DNA of 61,351 nt from CAIWXH01 sp964555675 (GCA_964555675.1 CAZKTU010000009.1:1-61351), one strand, 5' to 3'. Numbered from the stretch's first letter, positions 43,444 to 52,371 are shown. Notes: a model not told the origin generated them from the sequence alone. Numbers and translations are program-made.

Positions 43444-44979
43444 TTGAGCGCTCAGCTTGTCTCAATTGAGCGGCTGCCGACTGGCATCCCCGGCTTCGAC
43501 CACATCGCCAATGGCGGGTTGCCCCGCGGCCGCACCACCCTCGTCTCGGGCACCGCCGGCAGCGCCAAGACGGTCTTCGCCGCCCAGTTTCTCGCCGCAG
43601 GGGTGATGGCCGGCGAGGCGGGGGTCTTCGTGACCTTCGAGGAGTCGCCCCAGGCCCTGCGCCAGAATATGTACGGCTTCGGCTGGACGATCGCCGCCTG
43701 GGAGGAGCAGGGCCGCTGGGCCTTCGTCGACGCCTCGCCCCAGCCCGACGACGAGCTGATCGAGATGGGCGCCTACGACCTCGGCGCCCTGCTCGCCCGC
43801 ATCGAGCACGCCGTCAAGCGCACCGGGGCGACCCGCGTCTCGATGGACTCGCTCGGCGCGATCTTCACCCGCCTGAGCGATACCCGCCTGGTGCGCAACG
43901 AGCTGTTCCGCATCGTCGCAACCCTCAGGCAGCTCGGGGTCACCGCCGTGATCACCGCCGAGCGCTCGCAGGAGTACGGTGACATCGCCCGCTATGGCGT
44001 CGAGGAGTTCGTCGCCGACGATGTGGTCATCCTGCGCAACTTGCTCGAGGAAGAGAAGCGCCGCCGCACGGTCGAGATCCTCAAGTTCCGCGGCACCTCG
44101 CACCATAAGGGCGGCTTCCCCTTCACGGTCATCCCCGGCCAGGGCATCGTGGTCATCCCGCTCTCGGCGATCGAGCTGAAGCAGCGCTCGTCCAGCCTGC
44201 GCATCACCTCGGGCAACGCCGAGCTCGACCGTATGTGCGGCGGGGGCTTCTTCCGCGACTCGATCATCCTGGTCAGCGGCGCCACCGGCACCGGCAAGAC
44301 CCTGATGGCGACCGCGTTCATGGCCGCCGGGGCCGCCCGCGGCGAGCGCTCGCTGCTCTTCGCCTTCGAAGAGAGCCACGACCAGCTCTTCCGCAACGCG
44401 ACGGGCTGGGGTGTTGATTTCGAGCAGCTCGAGCGCGACGGCCTGCTGCGGGTGGTCTGCAACTACCCCGAGGTGACCAGCCTCGAAGACCAGCTGATCG
44501 CCATCCAGTCCGAGATCGAGCAGTTCAAGCCCCAGCGGGTCGCCATCGACAGCCTCTCGGCCCTCGAGCGCGTCTCGACGATCAAGGGCTTCCGCGAGTT
44601 CGTGATCGGCCTGACCTCGTTCATCAAGCACCAGGAGATGGCCGGGCTCTACACCTCGACCACGCCGACCCTGCTCGGCGGCACCTCGATCACCGAGGCC
44701 CATATCTCGACGATCACCGACTCGATCATCCTGCTGCGCTACGTCGAGATCTTCGGCGAGATGCGCCGCGGCCTGACCGTGCTCAAGATGCGCGGCTCGT
44801 ACCACGACAAAGAGATCCGCGAGTTCGCAATCGACGGAAGCGGCATGCATATCGGTCGCGCCTTCCGCAATATCTCGGGCATCCTTTCAGGGCAGTTCAT
44901 CCATATGAGCCCCAGCGAGATCGAGCGCCTGGGGGCCATGTTCCGCGAAGAGGACAGCGAGAGTCCGCCGCCCTCGTAA
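43444..44979 (+). CDS. kaiC: Circadian clock ATPase/kinase KaiC
   Basis: A 511-residue double RecA-like ATPase. CI: Walker A G36-TAGSA-K42-T (Ala in place of the last Gly) and catalytic E66-E67. CII: Walker A G279-ATGTG-K285-T and E309-E310. The block ITEAHISTITDSIILLRYVEI holds S422 and T423, the equivalents of S431/T432 in Synechococcus KaiC, so the two-site phosphorylation cycle is possible. The C-terminal tail (GRAFRNISGILSGQF plus about 30 residues) has the length of the A-loop/tail that KaiA grips. TTG start behind AAGGAAG. Canonical full-length KaiC rather than a short KaiC-like protein. Confidence 0.96.
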   Translation: MSAQLVSIERLPTGIPGFDHIANGGLPRGRTTLVSGTAGSAKTVFAAQFLAAGVMAGEAGVFVTFEESPQALRQNMYGFGWTIAAWEEQGRWAFVDASPQPDDELIEMGAYDLGALLARIEHAVKRTGATRVSMDSLGAIFTRLSDTRLVRNELFRIVATLRQLGVTAVITAERSQEYGDIARYGVEEFVADDVVILRNLLEEEKRRRTVEILKFRGTSHHKGGFPFTVIPGQGIVVIPLSAIELKQRSSSLRITSGNAELDRMCGGGFFRDSIILVSGATGTGKTLMATAFMAAGAARGERSLLFAFEESHDQLFRNATGWGVDFEQLERDGLLRVVCNYPEVTSLEDQLIAIQSEIEQFKPQRVAIDSLSALERVSTIKGFREFVIGLTSFIKHQEMAGLYTSTTPTLLGGTSITEAHISTITDSIILLRYVEIFGEMRRGLTVLKMRGSYHDKEIREFAIDGSGMHIGRAFRNISGILSGQFIHMSPSEIERLGAMFREEDSESPPPS

Positions 44980-44993
44980 GCGGGAGGTTATCG

Positions 44994-47564
44994 ATGCAGT
45001 CTAAACCCGAGCCACTCCAGCCCAGCGTCGCAGCCACCCCCGGGTTAGATCAGTATACAGTCGCTGGCGCCGCCCAAACCATCGTCGCAGAGACAACCGA
45101 TGCCCTGCTCGTCGTCGGCGAGGACGGCCTGGTCTGCTTCGCCAACCCCGCCGCAGCCAGGCTCTTCGGGCGCCCGGCCGCCGTCCTGGTCGGCCAGCCG
45201 ATCGGCCTGCCGCTCCCGGCCGAGCACTCGACTGACCTGGAGATCCTGCGCCCCGATGGGGTGATGATCGCCGAGATCCACGTGCGCCCGATCATCTGGT
45301 TCAACGAGCCGGCCACCCTGGCCCACCTGCGCGACGTGACCGACCGCAAGCGGACCGAGCAGATGCTGCTGCAGTCGCAGCAGGTGCTGCGCGCGGCCCT
45401 CGACAACCTCTCGGCCGGAATCGTCATCCTCGACAGCGCGGGGGTGATCATCGCCGCGAACCGCGCCTGGCTCGACATGATCGAGAGCACCCACTCGCCC
45501 GAGCGACGCACCCAGATCGGCGAGAGTTACTTGGAGTCGTGCGAGCGAGCGGGTCCCTACCACGCTGCGGCCGGCGAGACGGCGGTCGGGGTCGGCGCCG
45601 TGCTCAGGGGCGAGCAGCCCTCCTTTAGCATCGAGTACGCCGTCGAGGGCGTTGCGGGGCGGCGCTGGTTCAGCATCAGGGCCGCCGCCTGCGGCGACGG
45701 CTGGGCCAGGGCCGTGCTGACCCACGAGGAGATCACCAGCAACAAGCGCCAGGTGATCCTCGAGGCCGACAAGCGCCAGATCCTCGAGCTGATCGCCCGC
45801 CAGCATAGCCTCGCAACCGTGATCACACGCGTGCTAGAGATGGTTCACGACCGCTACGCCGACCTGATCTACACGGCCCTCTTCCTGCGGGGCAGCGGGG
45901 TCTTCCGCTCGCTCGCCATCGGCCTCGGCGGGGAGGCCACGGCCGAGCTCGACCGCTGGGCGGCCGAGCCTATGAGCCGCGCGGCCGTCGCCGCCCCCCC
46001 AGGCATCGTCGTGGCCCGCCCCTCTGATCTGAGCTCTCAGACGCTGCCAAGGCATGGAGAGCTCGCCGGCATCGCCGCCTGCTGGCACGCCCCACTTCAC
46101 GAGGGCAGCAACAGCGTGCAGGGCCAGCTCATCCTCTGCAAGCGCTCGGACCCAGAGCCTACGGCCGACGACCTGGCCTTCGTCGAGCTTGTAGGGCAGC
46201 TGATGGCGATCGCCGTCGAGCAGCACGAGCGCACGCGCCAGCTGGCCCACCAGGCCCATCACGACGCCCTGACCGGCCTGCCCAACCGCCTGCTGTTCGA
46301 GGACCGGCTGCGCCAGGCCCTCGAGGCGGCCCGCCGGAGCAGGCACATGGCCGCCGTGCTCTTTATCGACCTCGACCGCTTCAAGCAGATCAACGACACC
46401 CTCGGCCACGCCGTGGGCGACGCCCTGCTGGTGCAGCTGGCCCGCCGCTTCGAGGGCTGCGTGCGGGCCACCGACACCCTGGCCCGCCGCGGCGGCGACG
46501 AGTTTATGCTCGTCTTGCCCGATGTCACCAGCGCCCAGCAGGTGACACGGGTGGCCCGCAGGCTCCACGACATGCTGCGCCTGCCCTTCCTGATCGACGG
46601 CAACGAGCTGTTCGTCAGCGCGAGCATCGGGGCCAGCCTCTACCCCTCTGACGGCGAGGACTCGGATTCGCTGCAGCGCAGCGCCGACGCGGCCATGTAC
46701 CGGGCCAAGAGCACCCTGCGCAACAGCTTTCAGTTCTTCGACGCCAGGGTGAACCGGGCCGCCCTCGAGCGGCTGCAGCTCGAGACACACCTGCGGCGGG
46801 CGGTCGAGCGCGACGAGCTGGCCCTCTACTATCAGCCCAAGGTCAACCGCCGCGGCCGCCTGGCGGGGGCCGAGGCCCTGCTGCGCTGGCGTCACCCCGA
46901 GCTGGGGCTCATCCCGCCGGCCCGCTTCATCCCGCTGGCCGAGGAGCTCGGCCTGATCGTGCCGATCGGCGAGTGGTGCATCGGCGAGATCTGCCGACAG
47001 TCGCGCCAGTGGCAGCGCCGCGGCTTGCCCCCGGTCCGGGTGGCCGCCAACGTCTCGGCCCTGCAGTTCGCCCAGCCCGGCTTCATCCCTATGCTGCACC
47101 AGATCCTCGACCAGAGCGAGCTCGACCCGACCTGGCTCGAGCTCGAGCTGACCGAGAGCATGCTGATGGGCGATGTCGCGGCGGTCTCGCGCCAGCTCAG
47201 CGAGCTGCGCGAGCTGCAGCTGACCCTGGCGATCGACGACTTCGGCACCGGCTTCTCCTCGATGGTCTATCTGCAGCGCCTGCCGATCAGCGTGCTTAAG
47301 GTTGACCGCTCGTTCGTCGGCCGCATCGGGCGCCCCGGCGACGACAACGAGCGCGGCATCGTGAGCGCGATCGTCACCCTCGGTCACCACCTGCAGATGG
47401 AGCTGGTGGCCGAGGGCGTCGAGACGGACGCCCAGCATAGCTTCCTCCAGGGGCTCGGCTGCGACCTGTTCCAGGGCTACCTCTTCAGCGAGCCGCTGCC
47501 GCCGACGCTGTTCGAGCACCTGCTGCGCGGGGGGCGCCTGCCGGGCGCCCTGTGGCGAGCGTAG
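44994..47564 (+). CDS. PAS-PAS-GAF-GGDEF-EAL c-di-GMP turnover protein
   Basis: An 856-residue soluble sensor-effector 14 bp behind kaiC, so part of the kai operon. PAS 1 (about 25-120) and PAS 2 (about 130-245) are paralogous to the PAS pair of the KaiA-like protein; for example RGEQPSFSIEY corresponds to AGELPSFELEY. A GAF domain (about 260-410) follows. The GGDEF domain has RRGGDEF near residue 500, intact for c-di-GMP synthesis. The EAL domain begins GAEALLRW (E627) and has ELELTES, DDFGTGFSS and VAEGVET, all metal-site residues of active phosphodiesterases. The net direction cannot be predicted. It is a plausible output arm of the clock. Confidence 0.93.
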   Translation: MQSKPEPLQPSVAATPGLDQYTVAGAAQTIVAETTDALLVVGEDGLVCFANPAAARLFGRPAAVLVGQPIGLPLPAEHSTDLEILRPDGVMIAEIHVRPIIWFNEPATLAHLRDVTDRKRTEQMLLQSQQVLRAALDNLSAGIVILDSAGVIIAANRAWLDMIESTHSPERRTQIGESYLESCERAGPYHAAAGETAVGVGAVLRGEQPSFSIEYAVEGVAGRRWFSIRAAACGDGWARAVLTHEEITSNKRQVILEADKRQILELIARQHSLATVITRVLEMVHDRYADLIYTALFLRGSGVFRSLAIGLGGEATAELDRWAAEPMSRAAVAAPPGIVVARPSDLSSQTLPRHGELAGIAACWHAPLHEGSNSVQGQLILCKRSDPEPTADDLAFVELVGQLMAIAVEQHERTRQLAHQAHHDALTGLPNRLLFEDRLRQALEAARRSRHMAAVLFIDLDRFKQINDTLGHAVGDALLVQLARRFEGCVRATDTLARRGGDEFMLVLPDVTSAQQVTRVARRLHDMLRLPFLIDGNELFVSASIGASLYPSDGEDSDSLQRSADAAMYRAKSTLRNSFQFFDARVNRAALERLQLETHLRRAVERDELALYYQPKVNRRGRLAGAEALLRWRHPELGLIPPARFIPLAEELGLIVPIGEWCIGEICRQSRQWQRRGLPPVRVAANVSALQFAQPGFIPMLHQILDQSELDPTWLELELTESMLMGDVAAVSRQLSELRELQLTLAIDDFGTGFSSMVYLQRLPISVLKVDRSFVGRIGRPGDDNERGIVSAIVTLGHHLQMELVAEGVETDAQHSFLQGLGCDLFQGYLFSEPLPPTLFEHLLRGGRLPGALWRA

Positions 47565-47663
47565 GCAAGGCCGCACCTTCTTGAGCGAGGCCTGGAGGAC
47601 CTGAGGCCGCCAACCCCCGCCACGAGTAGCGGTAAAGTCAGCTATTCTGCCCGTGAATATTTC

Positions 47664-47681
47664 TTGTTGCGATCATCACAA
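47664..47681. promoter_or_regulatory. Candidate CRP/FNR-family site upstream of the hyp operon
   Basis: T-TGTTG-CGATCA-TCACA-A: the right half is a perfect TCACA and the left half matches TGTGA in 3 of 5, with the usual 6-base spacer. It lies about 140 bp before the maturation protease gene. The rest of 47565-47818 is non-coding, with a GTAAGG...CCTTAC inverted repeat around 47760-47777. Confidence 0.3.
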
Positions 47682-47818
47682 GGAATAGTGAAGGGCTCTT
47701 AACCCCTCGCCCGCCGCGCCGGTGTTACACTCGGGCCAGCCGCCATGAGGGATGAGAGCGTAAGGTTATGGCCTTACACAAGGGCCGCCCGGCGCCGCAG
47801 CCCTGAGCTGCGCCGGAC

Positions 47819-48307
47819 GTGAGCGACATGGCCGCAACACTGGTGCTGGGCCTGGGTAACACCATCCTGCGCGACGAGGGGCTCGGCGTGCGCTCGTGCG
47901 AGCGGCTCGTCGAGCGCTACAGGCTGGCCGACGAGGTCGCAGCCATCGAAGGCGGCACCCTCGGCCTACACCTCCTGCCCCACCTCGAGGGCGTGCGCAA
48001 CCTGTTGATCATCGACGCCGTCGCCGCTGACCACCCCCCCGGCAGCCTCGTCCGCCTCGAGGGCGCGGCCATCCCCACCGCCCTCGCACACAAGCTGTCG
48101 CTACACCAGTTCGGGCTCGCAGAGCTCCTCGCCCTCGGCAGCACCCTCGGCGCCATGCCCAGCCGGATCGTGCTCTGGGGCATGGTGCCCGCCCTGATCG
48201 AGCCGGGCCTCGAGCTGAGCGAGGCCGTGAGCGCCGCCCTCGATACCCTGATTGCGGCTGTCGTCGACGAGCTGCGGGCCTGGGGCGTTCCCCCGGCCCT
48301 GAGGTAA
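47819..48307 (+). CDS. [NiFe]-hydrogenase maturation protease (HyaD/HybD family)
   Basis: A 162-residue endopeptidase that cuts the C-terminal extension of a [NiFe]-hydrogenase large subunit after nickel insertion. It shows LVLGLGNTILRDEGLGV (first nickel-sensing Glu/Asp), EGGTLGLHLLPHL and LLIIDAVAADHPPGSL, with the second Asp and a downstream His (LSLHQFGL). GTG 47819 or ATG 47828 as start; neither has a clear ribosome site. It is followed 2 bp later by hypA. Its substrate is not in the window, because the large-subunit-like protein at 5479 has no extension to cut. Confidence 0.9.
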   Translation: MSDMAATLVLGLGNTILRDEGLGVRSCERLVERYRLADEVAAIEGGTLGLHLLPHLEGVRNLLIIDAVAADHPPGSLVRLEGAAIPTALAHKLSLHQFGLAELLALGSTLGAMPSRIVLWGMVPALIEPGLELSEAVSAALDTLIAAVVDELRAWGVPPALR

Positions 48308-48309
48308 CC

Positions 48310-48669
48310 ATGCACGAGCTTGGGGTCACCGAAGGTATCATCAAGGTCGCGGTCGACGCCGCAGCGGGCCGCCGCATCAGGGGCATCGACCTGCAGATCG
48401 GCGCCCTGAGCAGCTTTGTCGATGATTCGGTACAATTCTACTTCGACGCCCTCAGTCAGGGCACCCTGGCCGAAGGCGCCGAGCTGCGCTTCAAGCGCGT
48501 GCCGGCCTCGGCCCTCTGCCTTGACTGCGTGGCCGTGAGCGAGGTCCGCCCGCCCCTCCCCGAGCGCTGCCCGAGCTGCGGCTCGAGCCGCCTGCGCGTC
48601 AGCGGCGGCGACCAGTTTCTGATCGAGAGCATCGAGGTCGACGACGAGGCGACGCCCCCGGCCCAGTGA
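48310..48669 (+). CDS. hypA: Hydrogenase nickel incorporation protein HypA
   Basis: A 119-residue nickel metallochaperone. It begins MHELGVTEGI, with the N-terminal His2-Glu3 pair that binds nickel, and has the zinc site formed by CLDC and CPSC (about residues 74-95) at ordinary spacing. Overlap-type spacing with its neighbours indicates an operon of protease-hypA-hypB-hypF. Confidence 0.95.
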   Translation: MHELGVTEGIIKVAVDAAAGRRIRGIDLQIGALSSFVDDSVQFYFDALSQGTLAEGAELRFKRVPASALCLDCVAVSEVRPPLPERCPSCGSSRLRVSGGDQFLIESIEVDDEATPPAQ

Positions 48670-48684
48670 AGAGTGGAGAGCTCT

Positions 48685-49326
48685 ATGAAGGTAGAGGTAG
48701 TCCAGGCCATCCTGAGCGACAATGACGCCATAGCCGCCGAGAACCGGGCCGCCTTCGACGCGGCGCGGGTGATCGGGGTCAATATTATGGCCTCGCCGGG
48801 CGCCGGCAAGACCAGCCTGATCCTCGCCACGGCGGCACGCCTGCCCGCCGGGGTGACCATGGGCGTGATCGAGGGCGACCTGGCCTCGTCGATCGACGCC
48901 GAGACGATCGCGGCGCGCGGCATCCCCGTGGTGCAGATCAACACCGGCGGCGGCTGCCACCTCGACGCGCCGATGATCCGCACGGCCCTGCCGCGCCTCC
49001 CCCTGGCCGAGCTGCGCCTGCTGATGGTCGAGAATGTGGGCAACCTGGTCTGCCCCGCCAACTTCCGGCTCGGCACCCACGTCAATGTGGTCGTCGCCAG
49101 CGCCCCCGAGGGCCACGATAAGCCCTATAAGTACCCGGGGATGTTCGCCGCCGCCGACGCGGTGCTGCTCAACAAGGCCGAGCTGCGCCCGGTCTTCGAC
49201 TTCGACATGGAGAGCTTCACGGCCGGTATTCGCATGGTCAACCCCCAGGCCCCGATCATCCCCGTTTCGTGCCGCACCGGCGAGGGCCTGGCGGCGTGGA
49301 TCGACTGGCTCCTGGCCCGGCCTTAA
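48685..49326 (+). CDS. hypB: Hydrogenase maturation GTPase HypB
   Basis: A 213-residue GTPase that supplies nickel together with HypA. It has P-loop ASPGAGKTS, VIEGDLASSID, NTGGGCHLDAPM (metal-binding Cys-His between switch regions), ENVGNLVCPA, EGHDKPYKYP and LLNKAEL (guanine specificity). It lacks the N-terminal His-rich or CxxCGC nickel-storage stretch of some HypB proteins. The ATG at 48685 sits behind GGAG; a GTG at 48673 is in frame but is followed by that site. Confidence 0.94.
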   Translation: MKVEVVQAILSDNDAIAAENRAAFDAARVIGVNIMASPGAGKTSLILATAARLPAGVTMGVIEGDLASSIDAETIAARGIPVVQINTGGGCHLDAPMIRTALPRLPLAELRLLMVENVGNLVCPANFRLGTHVNVVVASAPEGHDKPYKYPGMFAAADAVLLNKAELRPVFDFDMESFTAGIRMVNPQAPIIPVSCRTGEGLAAWIDWLLARP

Positions 49327-49329
49327 GCC

Positions 49330-51636
49330 GTGGACGCCGCCGCGCAGAGGCCAGGCGTCGCCCGCCTGCGGATCGAGATCCGCGGGGCGGTGCAGGGTGT
49401 CGGCTTCAGGCCCTTCGTCTACAGGGTCGCCACAGAGGCGGGCCTGGCGGGCTGGGTGCTCAACGGCGCCGCCGGAGTCACGGTCGAGGTCGACGGCGAG
49501 CCCACAGCCCTCGCGCGCTTCGCCGAGCGGCTGCGCCGCGAGCACCCCCCCGTGGCCCGCATCGTCAGCTTCGAGCAGACCTGGCTCGCGCCGGCCGGCT
49601 TCCAGGGCTTCGCGATCAGCCACAGCGACGACTCGGGCGTGCGCTCGGTGCAAGTCCTGCCCGACCTCGCCACCTGCCCGGCCTGCCTCGCCGAGCTGCG
49701 CGACCCGGGCGACAGGCGCCTGCGCTACCCCTTCACCAACTGTACCAACTGCGGGCCCCGCTTCACGATCATCACCGCCCTCCCCTACGACCGGCCCAAC
49801 ACCACCATGGCCGGCTTCACCCTCTGCCCCCGCTGCCGCGAGGAGTACGAGAACCCCCGCGACCGGCGCTTCCACGCTCAGCCCAACGCCTGCCCGACCT
49901 GCGGGCCGCAGCTCGAGCTGTGGGCGGCCGGCCCCCTCGGAGAGAAGGGTCGCCGCGCCGCCGGCGACGCCGCCCTCGTAGCGGCGGCCGAGGCTATTGC
50001 CGGGGGCCAGATCGTCGCCGTCAAGGGCCTCGGCGGCTTCCACCTGTTCTGCGACGCCCGCGACGAGCGGGCGGTGCGCAGGCTGCGCGAGCGCAAGGGC
50101 CGCCCGCGCAAGCCCTTCGCCCTGATGGTGCGCGACCTGCCGGCGGCCGCCGAGCTGTGCGCCCTGCCCCAGGCGGCGGCCGACCTGCTGAGCGCCCCCG
50201 AGGCGCCGATCGTGCTGCTCGAGCGTCACCCCCAGGCCGACCAGCAGATAGCCGCAAGCGTCGCCCCGGGCAACCCGACCCTCGGCCTGATGCTGCCCGC
50301 CACGCCCCTGCACCACCTGCTGATGGACACCCTGGGCTTCCCGGTGGTGGCGACCAGCGGCAACCTCAGCGACGAGCCGATCTGCATCGACGAGGACGAG
50401 GCCCAGGCCCGCCTCGGCGCGATCGCCGACCTGCTGCTGGTCCACGACCGCCCGATCGCCCGCCACGCCGACGACAGCGTGGCCTTCGTGCTCCAGGGCG
50501 AGCCCCGGCTGCTGCGCCGGGCCCGCGGCTACGCGCCCGCGCCCGTGCTGCTCGGCCGCGAGGCCCCCTGCATCCTGGGCGTCGGGGCCCAACTCAAGAG
50601 CGCCGTGGCCCTCAGCGTCGGGCGCCAGGCCTTCATCAGCCAGCACATCGGCGACCTCGACGCCCCCGAGGCCCGCGCGGCCTTCGCCCGCGTGGTCGCC
50701 GACCTCACCCGGCTCTACGAGGCCAGCCCCGCGGCGATCGCCTACGATCTGCACCCCGACTACTACGCGACGGGCTTCGCCAGGGCCCTCGTCGCGGCCG
50801 GCCCCGCGCGGGGCATGCCGATCCAGCACCACCACGCCCATATGGCCGCCTGCCTCGCCGAGAACCAGTACGAGGGCCAGGCCCTCGGCATCGTCTGGGA
50901 TGGGACGGGCTACGGCCTCGACGGGACGATCTGGGGGGGCGAGTTCCTCCTCGGCGACATGGCGGGCTTCGAGCGGGCCGCCCACCTGCGGCCCTTCCCC
51001 CTGGCCGGCGGCGACGCGGCCGTGCGCGAGCCGCGACGGGTGGCCCTGGCTCTGCTCCACGAGCTCGAGGGCCCGGCGGCCTGGGAGCGCGAGGGATTGG
51101 CGGCGGTGCGCTCCTTCGCGCCCCCCGAGCGGGCCGTGCTGCGCCAGATGCTCGCGCGCGGGGTCAACTGCCTCCCCACCAGCAGCGCCGGGCGCCTCTT
51201 CGACGGCGTGGCGGCCCTCCTGGGCCTCTGCCTGACGGCCAGCTTCGAGGGCGAGGCCGCGATCATGCTCGAGCACGCCGCCGACCCCCACGAGACGGGC
51301 GACTACCCGATTGAACTGACCGACACGGTCGTCGACTGGCGCCCGACGGTGGCCGCGATCCTGGCCGAGCTGGGGCGAGGCGTGCCGGTCGGGAGCATCA
51401 GCGCCCGCTTCCACAATACGATGGCGGCGGTGATGGTCGCCCAGGCCCGGCGCCTCGACCCGCCCGCCGTGGCCCTGAGCGGGGGCTGCTTCCAGAACCG
51501 GCTGCTCACCGAGCGGGCGGCGGCCGCCCTGAGCGCCGCGGGGCATCGTGTCCTGCTCCACCGGCTCGTGCCGCCCAATGACGGCGGAGTCAGCCTTGGC
51601 CAGGTCGCCGCCGCGGCGGCCCAGCTGGGGGCCTGA
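49330..51636 (+). CDS. hypF: Carbamoyltransferase HypF
   Basis: A 768-residue enzyme that converts carbamoyl phosphate to the thiocarboxamide used for the cyanide ligands of the [NiFe] site. Order: acylphosphatase domain (RGAVQGVGFRPFVYRVA, about residues 12-100), two zinc-finger pairs (CPACLAEL/CTNCGPRFTI and CPRC/CPTCGP), a YrdC-like domain (about 200-390, KGLGGFHLFCDA), and a Kae1-like domain with HHHAHMAACLAE and WDGTGYGLDGTIWGGEF. GTG start. Last gene of the unit; hypC, hypD and hypE are not in the window. Confidence 0.95.
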   Translation: MDAAAQRPGVARLRIEIRGAVQGVGFRPFVYRVATEAGLAGWVLNGAAGVTVEVDGEPTALARFAERLRREHPPVARIVSFEQTWLAPAGFQGFAISHSDDSGVRSVQVLPDLATCPACLAELRDPGDRRLRYPFTNCTNCGPRFTIITALPYDRPNTTMAGFTLCPRCREEYENPRDRRFHAQPNACPTCGPQLELWAAGPLGEKGRRAAGDAALVAAAEAIAGGQIVAVKGLGGFHLFCDARDERAVRRLRERKGRPRKPFALMVRDLPAAAELCALPQAAADLLSAPEAPIVLLERHPQADQQIAASVAPGNPTLGLMLPATPLHHLLMDTLGFPVVATSGNLSDEPICIDEDEAQARLGAIADLLLVHDRPIARHADDSVAFVLQGEPRLLRRARGYAPAPVLLGREAPCILGVGAQLKSAVALSVGRQAFISQHIGDLDAPEARAAFARVVADLTRLYEASPAAIAYDLHPDYYATGFARALVAAGPARGMPIQHHHAHMAACLAENQYEGQALGIVWDGTGYGLDGTIWGGEFLLGDMAGFERAAHLRPFPLAGGDAAVREPRRVALALLHELEGPAAWEREGLAAVRSFAPPERAVLRQMLARGVNCLPTSSAGRLFDGVAALLGLCLTASFEGEAAIMLEHAADPHETGDYPIELTDTVVDWRPTVAAILAELGRGVPVGSISARFHNTMAAVMVAQARRLDPPAVALSGGCFQNRLLTERAAAALSAAGHRVLLHRLVPPNDGGVSLGQVAAAAAQLGA

Positions 51637-51645
51637 ACAAACAAA

Positions 51646-51668
51646 CAGGGAGGGCGACGCCCCCCCTG
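51646..51668. terminator. GC hairpin between convergent hypF and DUF4332-like gene
   Basis: Near-perfect inverted repeat with arms CAGGGAGGGCG and CGCCCCCCCTG (one mismatch), 10 bp after the hypF stop and 30 bp from the end of the opposing gene. No strong T-run. Confidence 0.45.
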
Positions 51669-51697
51669 AACACGTCTATGTGCAGAGCGACTCCGCT

Positions 51698-52183
51698 CTA
51701 GTAAACTTCGGCGTTGCCCTCAAAGTAGAGCGCCTGTGGCAGGACCTTGGCGTGCGCGATCCAGCCGGCAACGGCCTTGGCGGTCGGCAGACGCTTGAGC
51801 AGGCCGAGCTCTCCGTTGGCCCGCTGGAGCTGAGGGAGCAGGTCCTCGGCGACCCTGAAGGCCAGGTCGGGCACGGTCGTGACGCCGGCTGCGGTGAGCA
51901 GGTTGGCGTTGGTCCACGACACCCCGTCGATACGCTCTAGGTCCATCAAGTAGAGGGCGTGAAGCAGCTTCACCCCATCGACGCCCGTGGCGGCGATCAG
52001 CTCGTCGCGCCCCTCGGGCCGGGCCCCCCGCGCGAGCAAGGTGGCGTTGTCGGCGATCCCAACCGACGCGAGCTTCGCGACCAGCTCTGGGTCGAGGCCC
52101 GCGACCGAGCGCAGTTTCGTTGCCACGCTGACCGCCCCATCGGTTCTGATTGCCTCGCCCTCGCGGATCGAGTCCGTCGTCAT
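51698..52183 (-). CDS. DUF4332-like helix-hairpin-helix protein
   Basis: A 161-residue cytoplasmic protein with repeated helix-hairpin-helix-like turns. GLDPELVAKLASVGIADNATLLARGARPEGRDELIAATG and a second, weaker unit SWTNANLLTAAGVTTVPDLAFR resemble the DUF4332 domain. Such domains may bind nucleic acid or protein; the function is not known. A strong GGAGG site precedes the ATG. Single gene, convergent to hypF, with its own promoter at 52253. Confidence 0.7.
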   Translation of the reverse strand: MTTDSIREGEAIRTDGAVSVATKLRSVAGLDPELVAKLASVGIADNATLLARGARPEGRDELIAATGVDGVKLLHALYLMDLERIDGVSWTNANLLTAAGVTTVPDLAFRVAEDLLPQLQRANGELGLLKRLPTAKAVAGWIAHAKVLPQALYFEGNAEVY

Positions 52184-52252
52184 GCAGCATCCTCCTGATT
52201 ACGTACGACCGTCAGTTGCCGGAAGCGAGTTACCTCGCTTTTTGGCGGCGCT

Positions 52253-52261
52253 ATTGTAGCA
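52253..52261 (-). promoter_or_regulatory. Extended -10 promoter of the DUF4332-like gene
   Basis: TGCTACAAT on the minus strand, about 70 bp before the ATG. A weak TTGTTG (complement of 52275-52280) lies 16 bp upstream. Same nine bases as the deoC promoter at 30857. Confidence 0.45.
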
Positions 52262-52371
52262 TAGACGAAAGCGGCAACAATCGCCCTTGACAGAGGGAGT
52301 AAGATCGTAGGCAGACCGTGTCCTGCTCCGAAGTCTCTGAGTCGCATCGCATCCAATGACGGAGTGGCGCC

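Noticed and set aside
43444..44979. RadA/DnaB-like or archaeal-type single KaiC-like ATPase
   Set aside because: Two full RecA domains, the S422/T423 phosphorylation pair, a C-terminal tail and adjacent kaiB identify true KaiC.
47917..51561. 1214-codon antisense open frame across the hyp genes
   Set aside because: Shadow of GC-rich codons; it spans four genes on the other strand whose motifs are unmistakable.
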